Source of the DNA: Galaxea fascicularis
Taxonomy: Eukaryota > Cnidaria > Anthozoa > Scleractinia > Euphylliidae
Length of the DNA: 64,000 bases
Assembly (NCBI GenBank): GCA_948470475.1
Contig: OX419337.1
Span: 29,031,372 to 29,095,371 of the forward strand
Direction of reading: 5' to 3'
Shown here: piece after piece, positions 57,001 to 64,000 of the stretch
Layout: every line of letters begins with the position of its first letter
Numbering within the stretch: position 1 is the stretch's first letter
Position numbers and translations under genes: made by a program
The notes under the pieces: model-generated
Database searches by the model: none
Seen by the model: the letters and a program-made list of their open reading frames with translations, nothing else
Told to the model about the DNA's origin: nothing

Positions 57001-60000
57001 AGGGTGTAATTGTGGAGCTATTGGGAGATTGACAGTTTGAGTACTCAGACCACTGTTTATACATGGCATTTCAAACTTCTCAATTGAAATCGTTGTCAGT
57101 TTTTTTTTGTCAAAAGAATGTTGAATATTCTTTGTGGCACTGTAATGTTTAGTCAATTGACAAATAACTGCAAGATCACAATTACCAGTTTTGATTACAT
57201 AAAGGCAGAACAGAAACAGGGAGAAAAATGTTCAATACCGCACAACCACCTGAAGTCATTTGAAATTCAATTTGTACATTTTATGGTAAAATAATTTAAT
57301 ACCGAAAACAAACTTCAAATTAAAACATTGTGGAATGCAGGCTTCACACATTCAAGTCACAGTGACGATAACCCAGATCCTAAATTTATCCAAATGATAT
57401 TGAAGTTTGAATGTAAATTAAATTGTTTCTGGAGTATTCTTTCTGGAATTTAGATAGAGAGTTCCATGTTTGTCTCAACTTATTAATAATCTACCAACTT
57501 ACCTGTGATGCTGATACAAATTTATGACCTAAAACACAAGATATAAAATTTAAAAATTAATAATCTCATATAAAAAGTGTTAAAAACACAATAACACTGA
57601 TTTTAGTATGAAACTGGCTAAATGTCATAAGACTAAATGCTTAGCACAGACTAATCAACAGATCTTTTCAATTTGAATATCTTAATTATTACATGTTTAC
57701 ATTGTACTCCATTGATAAAACCAAATTCTTGTGTATAGCCTCTAAACTTATATAAACAAACAAGAATGAATAAATCTCTTTTCAGCAACTCTACATGTAC
57801 TGTGGATATATACCTCTTACAAACCGAGTTCGAGGTCAGTACTGTAAGTTATGGAACAAATTCTTTTTCCATTGATTCATGACCCAATAAGCGCAAAGCA
57901 GGCAGGCTATAAATCAACTGGAATCCAGGATCTGTAACTTACAGTATGGACCAAGAAAATGAGGTTAAGTTAGTAAGTTAAGTTAGTTAATTGGGCATGC
58001 AGGAAAGGAAACTTTCAAATTTAGTGGGTTGTATGGTAGAATATAGAGCCCACAAAAGTGACCAGTCACAGTGTGTGTACTAACTAAGAGATATAATAAA
58101 GACCTCTCAAGTCTTATTCAGCAATAACTGCTGAATATATTAATTAATTATTAATTAATATATAAACTGCCAATTAACAGTATGCAATTTTACTGACAAT
58201 AACAAGCTGCATGCCCTTACAAACTGTACCTTTTGCTCCAGCTCATCTTGAGAATAGCTGCTAATATTATGCTGCAACATTTAAAATCAAAACAGAGTAA
58301 TCACAACAGGTGTGAAAATAGCTTTCTACTCAAATTACAGCTGCATGAAATCAACTCTGAATTTTCAGAACTCACACAACCGAATAGTAAAAATTATCAC
58401 CTAATATCAACATTAGATAATAATAATATTTTTTTTTTCTTGTTGTTCTTTGATACACCTGTAGACAATATTAGGGCTGGTTCACACGTTTACATAAGCA
58501 TAAACATAAGCATAAACATACGCATAAGAAAAACATATGTGTGAACCAGGGTTATGTAAGCATAAGCACTAGGAATGGAACTTTTTCCATTCCTTGTGCT
58601 TGTGCCTACGCTAATGCTTATGCTTATGTACTTATGTCAAAGTGTGAACCAGCCCATAGTGGCTTAAACTACTTTGCAAAGTTTCTTTTGATTTTTGGAA
58701 ACACATCCTGTCATGGGCCAAATTCAAATTAAAGTACTTTATGTAGTCTTTGAAATGAAATGATTTCATTTCATTGCAGAGGAAGATTAACCATGTTCTG
58801 TTATTAAGATGTCAATACCAGATCAAAGCATTGTTCATAATGCTGAGCCTCCACACTGCGGTCGAGGGAAAGATTAAAAATTAACACACTGATCAGCTAA
58901 ATAAACTGTCAATGGTTCAAATTTCCAGTTGCAAAATTCTTGTGTTTCCCTTGTTTCCCACAATTCTATTTTCTTTATTAGTTAAGATCTTCTTCACTTT
59001 CACTTATCATTCTCACAGTATGCACGCAATTGCTCCTAGACTGAACTTGCTTTTACATGTACATGTCAATGTACTCTTGTATTCTTCTTGTTAAAAACAT
59101 TCTTTAAAAAAATTGGTACCTTGGCTGAATGTTTCACAAACCAACCAAATATTAAATGTCAAACCAACAGTACCTTGAATAAAACATTCATAGGAACCTT
59201 GACATTTGACTACAAGTCTGTGAGTCACATGTCATACCGTCTTCCAGATCAAAGCAACATCCATTACACAATCATTGTCCCTGTGATACTAAACTCATTT
59301 TGTAATCTCCAAATCAACTGGCAGGCAATAAGGAAGAGTGCGGTTTCCAAGAAGGTGACTCATTTAATTTTGAAAGTTGAACTTGAATTTACCGGTAATC
59401 TACACACTTGTACTCAAATCTAAACAATCTGATTCAAAACTTACACCAAATTATCTTTTATTACGTCTGAAGATTATAGTGATTAGCATATTTAAACTTA
59501 GGTCAGAGGAGACAAGTTTTCCATAATGAGTCATGCACTTACAAATGGAAAATGATTCTGGCCTCCCTGATAGCTGGCATATTTCTCAGCATCATAATCA
59601 CCAAGTTCAGCTGAAATAATCAGAATTTCATAGTAGTACCAGGACTTTCAATAGACACATACATACAAGTATTGATACAGTGTACATGCATGTGGGTATT
59701 GAATGATTAAATTTCTATTATTCTAAATTATAAATGTAAGAAAAACAGTTGAATTTTTGATCATTGCTAATTTTTAGGTGGATGTCAGATAAAAGATTTA
59801 CAGAACAAAATTGCATGTAAGTAAGATCATGGGCCAGGAGCATATTTGGCATATATTAACCTTACCTTAAGATAGGCCATTTTAAAATCAACTTGCGATG
59901 GAACTCTAGTAGACATGTTGCTAGGTTTGCTGAGCTCAAATGCTAGAAATACAGTTACGTTCATAAATTAATGAATATTTAATTCAGTCACCTTGTGCCG

Positions 60001-63000
60001 AGTACGATGCAAGTAAAACAGCAGTGTCTCTATCACAGGAGAGGCTCCCTTCAACAATTTGGCTTTTCAACTGCAGATAGAAGAGATCCCTGAAACATGC
60101 AAATGCCCAAGATTATGGCATATACCATTAAGAACACAAGAACTACTGCAAAAAAAACTAGATCCACTAAAGATCTATTCCTGACCCATCCTTCCTGGTC
60201 AGAGAATTAAACTGCGCCTTACAATCGATTAAAAAGGCAATAAGAAATAAAGTTTGAAAAAAATGATTTTGCAGCACCAAGGGCCATATAAGTTATGTGA
60301 ATATTCCTTTTACCCTGGAATATTATGTCTATAGATCTAAAGATGATTAAGACTTCACCAATTCGTTTTATACAGTTTCTTTGTTTATTTCGTTTCAGAT
60401 GATGCGGACGGATGTAAAAAGAAGGGAAACAATGCTTCAGAGCAAAGGAAACTTCAATTTATATTCCATTGAAAAACATCATCCTAGTTTTAGTAACAAT
60501 CTACTGGTCAACAGGCAAGCATGCGGCAAATAACAGTGTTTGATTTAAGTTTCTGACCAAAGGACTTCACTGACAACATTTGCATGGTGGGATTTAAAAT
60601 TTCCCATATGCTTGTCTATAATTATTTACCTATGCAGACTTTTGCCTGAGCTGTACTATCTAAATTCTCAATTTTTTTGTTGTTTGACACATTACCAAAC
60701 CAAATTATTACCAGTTGATGTCACTTGTGATTAACCCTTTAATCTCCAATGAAAACATGCGTATTTTCACTACACTTGTCACTTATTTTCTATGTTACAT
60801 GTAGGGAGAATTTGTGAAAATGTTAACTCAACTGATCCCTAGTTATCATTTCACTCTTCTCATGCCCTGTATACTTGACAAACTAGTGATATGGTTAGGA
60901 GATGTTACATGCAGATGGTGTTCACTCTGGGATGTAAGAGGTTAAATACATTTTCATCACAACTCATTCACCTGACTGCTTTGTCTTGAAGTTTCATCCA
61001 ACAGGGATCTGCTGTAAAAAAACGGATCTTGAACTTGAGCTTGATATTACACAGTCCATTGGCTGCATGCCTTTCCAACTGTTTTCTGATGGGTTTATCC
61101 AGAAGTAACCACCACTCATGACCTTTCTTGGTTTTGTAACACAAACCAAAGTTTCCAGTCTGCAAAAAAAAAAAAAAATTAACTGCAATACAGTGTATGT
61201 GAGCATGCTGTAATTTTTGGTATGAGTCAAGTCATAGCAGAGTTAATGCATAGACTTGTCTGTTTTTGAGTTTTGCAGTTTCATTGCATGAACGTCCACT
61301 CAATACTATAAAATTTTGCCTGTCTGAGAGCAAGATGAATTCAAATTTGCTTTTTTCTTTTGTGGTCCCAAGAAAAACCTTTGTGCCTCTCTTATGAATG
61401 TTCTGTCAGTAATGTGCATTGGTAAATACCAAAACTATATCGACATAGAGATGGCTGGTTCCTTTGATTCCAAAGGTACAAGCATTAAATTTTCTGGAGT
61501 CAAATGTGCAAGTTTTTGTTTTCACATTTATAACACAGATTTCTGAAGATACTCTGACCGGAGAAGAAATCTCCATCAAGACGGTCACTGATCATTTACA
61601 CTTCAAGGTTATAGGAGCAGAAATATACTGGGTATGTGCAGTGTACATGTAAGAAGTTACAGTACAATAGAAATGTTGAACAGTGTGTCATAACACGTTA
61701 AATGTTGTTGAATGAAGTTCAGTTAAAATAGAGACGAGCTCTAATCTGTTCAACAACAAGCTGGAACATTGTTCAACATGAGTTGCTCAACTAATGTTGT
61801 ATGATGTCAGTTAAGCTTAACACAACCTTTTTCGGTCAGCCACTATCTATCAATAGAGTACAGTCAACTCTAAGACAGATCGATGCAAATAAGAGACAAC
61901 TGTTGGCTTCACACAGCTATCGATCTTAAAGGGAATTTAGTAACAGTAAGGTTGTACTAGTATGGCTGGCGACTATTAATACAAAGCACCACTGAAGATC
62001 CCTTCAAGAGAGATACAAGTATCAATAGGCCTTATGCGTGATGACGTCAGATGTCCAAAATTCTCCACCAAGCCTTGTTTACAATAAAATAATGTTTCCT
62101 CATCCTTTGCAAGTGCATGCTGTTCACACGTAGGTATTCTTTACCATGGTGCTGCTTTGGGATTTAGTTCGTGCTAAAATTTACAAGTTTGAAATTTGAA
62201 GACGAGGCTTGGTGGTGAAATTGGCAAGTTTGACGTAAACACGCATAAGGGCTATTATGCAAAGGTTCCGTCAGGACAGATCGACTTAATATTGTATCAA
62301 ATTGATATGCCAATGACTATAAGATTCTGAAGAATCTATACTTAGGTTTACAAATCTCCACTTATATTTTGAGGCTCATTGTTATCCCTTTATGGCTAAC
62401 TTGTGTTTGAGGTGAGAGAAAAACGAAACCCTTTCGAACCTATGTCGTAACCATTTAATATCGTGTGGATGTGTGTTCAGCTCAAACGGCTTTCAAGTTT
62501 TCCTTTTTCTTATGTGCACTTTATCAAATAGAAAAAAGGGCATAACTCGCTTTTATGAAGCTCGTTTGGCCACCAGTGAAGCTTACAATTGTGAACATTT
62601 AGATGTTGAAACAATAAAGGTCGTAATTATTATTAAAGGGTGATGATAGTGTTCAACAAGCACCGGGGTCATTTTAATTAAGTTTAGATACACATTAAGT
62701 TAACATAAAAATATACACAAATGTTTTAAACTGAATTTTCTGATGTCGCACTTTATTTCTTTCCTAATACCAGGCTGTATTGGCCACATTCTTTTTGGGC
62801 TCAATCGCTCCTAAATAGGATTGTTTTAACGATGGCTGTAAATATTACTTATGGAACTAACACCAATATCTTTCATCTTAGCCGACGGAACCTGTTTATT
62901 TACCTGTAAATACAAAATAATAATGACGATACAAGCAGAATTCTGTTCAACCTGAAAAGCTGGAGCACAAGGTAGTTACAGGAAGTTGCCGCAAACGTGC

Positions 63001-63371
63001 AAGAAAATCAAACAAGAACCACTTTTCCATTTCGTGTGCTTGAGCATGAAAGCTGAAGACGGGTCATGTTTTCGTAAGTTCATGTTTCACACAAATCAAA
63101 ACTAGCGTGTCGCCAAACAAAAATTCTTCTACAGGAGGTCACGGATTCCGTTGCCTTTGTGAGGTTATATCAAGACTGTAAGAAGTGCATGAATGTAAAT
63201 TTATACCTGCGTGAGACCAAGTTGGCTTGCTATGTTCTCCAAACATTCCAGACCCAAAGCATCTTTACGCACTACGAGTTCCACGAATGTTTTGTTCGGT
63301 ATTTCGACAACAGCGGAAATTTCTCTTGTTAAATCATCTTTCGAGGGTTTTGCACATATGCCAAAAGGCAT
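45039..63371 (-). CDS. PTPN14: FERM-domain non-receptor tyrosine phosphatase, PTPN14/PTPN21 (Pez) type
   Basis: Twenty-one exons in transcript order: 63371-63207, 61159-60972, 60089-59992, 59610-59543, 58271-58230, 57528-57503, 56911-56824, 56238-56150, 55571-55484, 54971-54865, 53671-53632, 53128-53089, 52563-52155, 51653-51485, 50154-50080, 49649-49575, 48760-48689, 47902-47774, 47349-47118, 46039-45876, 45167-45039; 2493 bases, 830 aa, phases consistent. The start MPFG and the end NSRLI are those of PTPN14/21. FERM domain about residues 10-315 ([36 protein letters not shown]). Linker about 320-560, Ser/Asn/acidic. PTP domain about 580-830: [14 protein letters not shown] loop DWPD (Asp722), P-loop [10 protein letters not shown] (Cys764, Arg770). 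No PDZ domain, unlike PTPN3/4/13. Human PTPN14 (1187 aa) acts at cell junctions and restrains YAP. Here the linker is short and no PPxY motif is seen; Q-loop Gln is Ala808. Confidence 0.92.
46080..46350 (+). repeat. CCAAT-rich terminal-inverted-repeat element, copy D
   Basis: Begins AGTGGTTTTCAATTGAGTGT; includes TCTGACCAATCACAAGAGAC and AACCAATCACAGAGCGAAGT. Reverse complement of copy A block for block. Lies about 40 bases upstream of the active-site exon of the PTP gene. Confidence 0.75.
47555..47765. repeat. GACGAAGGGCTAACAG repeat, inverted duplicate beside an exon
   Basis: Contains AAAGCTGACGTTTCGACTG, CCCTTCGTCAGAGC and then CGAAACTTCAGCTTTTGACT, CAATTTACATTATCAAATCC, GTTGATAAAAACCAAATTTG. 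These blocks match 5560-5720, partly in inverted order. It ends about 10 bases from the 3' end of PTP exon 18 (47774). Confidence 0.7.
48155..48290. repeat. CCCTCCCCTAACCCAAC fold-back, copy 2
   Basis: Left CTGGGCAACTGCGAACCTAC with CCCTACCCTAACACAACG; right TTGTTGGGTTAGGGGAGGGG with GGTGCGCAGATAGTGACAAT. Same family as 42710-42845. Confidence 0.7.
50440..50610. repeat. Fold-back with TAGGCCATTTCCGAGTTCAT arms
   Basis: Left arm 50440-50495 runs TAGGCCATTTCCGAGTTCAT to AAAGCGAGTGCGAAGTTTTT; right arm 50548-50608 is its complement, ending CGGAAATGGCCTA. Few mismatches; loop about 50 bases. In a PTP intron. Confidence 0.85.
50850..51110. repeat. TTCCAGGA-rich repeat, copy 1
   Basis: TTGTTGGATTTTCCCATCTG, CTTCAAGAAAAC-like and GGAAAATGCTAGACTCAAAT blocks recur in the same order and orientation at 54440-54690, both in introns of the PTP gene. 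Confidence 0.7.
51185..51422. repeat. GGGCCCGGTTGTTCGAAAGCC fold-back
   Basis: Termini GGGCCCGGTTGTTCGAAAGC and GCTTTCGGACAACTGGGCCC; inner ACGCTAATCCAAGATTAA pairs with TAATCCTGGATTAGG. It ends 60 bases from PTP exon 14. Confidence 0.8.
51895..52020. repeat. Interspersed repeat, GAAATTGTAAATAACT copy 2
   Basis: CTCCCCTAACCCTAATCCCC through ATGGAAATTGTAAATAACTT to ATTCCCCAAATTCAGAG, matching 27835-27945. Confidence 0.55.
53262..53530. repeat. tRNA-derived SINE, head and tail in opposite orientation
   Basis: The head reads on the minus strand: TTGTTAGCTCAGTTGGTGGA, CACTGGTATCGCGCAGAGGT, TGGCTTCGACCTGGGTTTTT. The following plus-strand text (AAGTTGTGTTCATAACTGCG, ATAATCACATAGTTCTTCAC, CAGTTCAAATATATG) is SINE tail. 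Lies in the intron between PTP exons 11 and 12. Confidence 0.7.
53780..54262. other. GC-rich, T-poor island in a PTP intron
   Basis: About 480 bases with sharp edges and base use unlike the flanks: many C and A, few T on the plus strand (e.g. CCGCTCGAACTGCCAGAGGG). A 166-residue frame on the minus strand is hydrophobic and Gly/Val/Ser-rich, without family resemblance. Possibly a fragment of a mobile element; I cannot name it. Confidence 0.5.
54440..54690. repeat. TTCCAGGA-rich repeat, copy 2
   Basis: CAGTTGTTGGATTTTCCCAT, GGAAAATGCTAGATTAAAAT and CAGGATTTCCAGGAACTGTA match copy 1 at 50850-51110. Confidence 0.7.
55786..55990. repeat. TAACCCTTT element, copy 2
   Basis: ACCCTTTGAACTCCAATATC, ATGTTAACTCAACTAATGCC and GGTATGATAAGGAGAATTTA match 60733-60945 and, reversed, 40062-40262. 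Confidence 0.7.
57815..58105. repeat. ACCGAGTTCGAGGTC family, copy 3
   Basis: Opens CAAACCGAGTTCGAGGTCAG; arms GTACTGTAAGTTATGGA and GTAACTTACAGTATGGACC; right part AAATTTAGTGGGTTGTATGG as in copy 2. Lower in GC than copies 1 and 2. Confidence 0.7.
58473..58656. repeat. GGTTCACAC fold-back with CATAAGCATAAA-repeat arms
   Basis: Termini GGGCTGGTTCACAC and GTGTGAACCAGCCC. The left arm is a run of ATAAGCATAAAC units, the right arm TAATGCTTATGCTTATGTAC. A centre hairpin GGAATGGAAC/TTCCATTCC is present. Confidence 0.8.
60733..60945. repeat. TAACCCTTT element, copy 3
   Basis: TAACCCTTTAATCTCCAATG at the left and CTCTGGGATGTAAGAGGTTA at the right; inside CTATGTTACATGTAGGGAGA and ATGTTAACTCAACTGATCCC. 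It ends about 27 bases before PTP exon 2. Confidence 0.7.
62022..62254. repeat. ATAGGCCTTATGCGTG element in PTP intron 1
   Basis: Left AATAGGCCTTATGCGTGATG with CCACCAAGCCTTGTTT; right GAGGCTTGGTGGTG with ACACGCATAAGGGCTATT. Ends and inner blocks are inverted complements. Confidence 0.75.
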
Positions 63372-64000
63372 ATCTATCCTCCACCGTGAAATACAGCTGA
63401 GTATTTTGAAGTATTTTTCACAAAAGTGACCCTTATAATATGATCAAGTTGATCGTTGTCGCTGATCTGATATGTTCCCGTTTCGACCGCGAATGGACTG
63501 GGCGCAAGCAACATTCCGCACATTTCCGGTGTTAAACATTTCCGGTGATGGAAGATCAACGGATCTTTGAGGAAGAACAGATCGGGTATCACATGCAAGG
63601 AAAGGTGCAGTCGAAAAGGAAGCCGGCTGAGTCCGGACATATTCTAAAATATTTGACGCACAAATTCATTAACTTGTCCACACCTACTCCATGCATGTAT
63701 GTAATAAAAAGCAAAGCTGACCTCAAACGGGACATCAGAGTTACTTTCATCACGTTTCGGCTCGAGGCCATTTGGAGTCGTCAGATCCAAATGCTTCTGT
63801 TTTGGAAGGGTGGTCATACATTCATTTATGTAAACACGTATACAGTCTGGGAAAGGAATTCTAAGCTAGGCTTAAGATGTAAAACGCTTTCCATGTAAAA
63901 CTGGATGAGGACGTGTTTGTGAGGATAATTGGAACGTCCTTTGTAGAGTTTCTACAAACTCTTAGGCGCAATAAAACTACATACAAATATTTCTCCCACT
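63372..64000. other. Upstream region of the FERM-PTP gene
   Basis: Contains the PTP 5' leader and promoter on the minus strand. On the plus strand a possible divergent gene begins. No TATA box is clear on either strand. Confidence 0.5.
63548..63898 (+). CDS. Weak divergent reading frame, unrecognised
   Basis: An ATG at 63548 opens a 116-residue frame starting MEDQRIFEEEQIGYHMQGK with a basic SKRKPAE stretch. The first 45 residues are charged and look protein-like; the rest resembles non-coding sequence. CATGCAT|GTATGT near 63697 could be a splice donor, making this the first exon of a gene running out of the window and sharing a promoter with the PTP gene about 180 bases away. I recognise no family, so it may be chance. 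Confidence 0.2.
   Translation: MEDQRIFEEEQIGYHMQGKVQSKRKPAESGHILKYLTHKFINLSTPTPCMYVIKSKADLKRDIRVTFITFRLEAIWSRQIQMLLFWKGGHTFIYVNTYTVWERNSKLGLRCKTLSM

Noticed and set aside
1..64000. CRISPR arrays, bacterial operons, phage or integrated viral genes
   Set aside because: None seen; gene structures are spliced and eukaryotic, and the short repeats are fold-backs or tandem satellites without spacer logic.

Overview
This window is animal nuclear DNA. It carries intron-rich genes with canonical GT-AG introns, orthologues of conserved metazoan proteins (VPS39, an ABCG2-type transporter, OGG1, a FERM-tyrosine phosphatase of the PTPN14/PTPN21 type, an ANTP-class homeobox gene), and many short fold-back repeats. 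The AT-rich composition, gene structures and repeats (tRNA-derived SINEs, many small terminal-inverted-repeat elements) suggest a cnidarian, probably a reef-building coral or other anthozoan. That placement is inference, made without a database search.

Layout: 857-8931 (+) holds the last ten exons of VPS39; its 5' part lies outside the window. 8932-12252 is a repeat-rich gap. 12253-14137 (-) is a three-exon homeobox gene. 14138-18643 is intergenic and contains a large palindromic fold-back. 18644-36215 (-) is a complete ABCG2-like half transporter (16 coding exons, 667 aa) with a probable untranslated first exon near 38 kb. In one of its introns sits a complete gene on the opposite strand, a secreted von Willebrand factor A protein (25299-27429, +). 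In another intron sits a tandem array of about 248-bp tRNA-headed units, also antisense to the transporter. 38883-42657 (+) is a complete OGG1 gene (351 aa) that starts divergently from the transporter. 45039-63371 (-) is a complete 21-exon FERM-PTP gene (830 aa) convergent with OGG1. The last 600 bases hold its upstream region and a weak divergent reading frame.

The genes do not form one pathway; this is an ordinary metazoan neighbourhood with unrelated housekeeping and signalling genes. The exon models were built by hand. For every gene the exon phases join without a break and total coding lengths are multiples of three, which strongly supports the boundaries. The most unusual material is non-genic: the tRNA-like array, fold-back elements whose arms are built from short repeats, a back-to-back palindromic dimer, and tandem palindromes at 9.8-10.7 kb.
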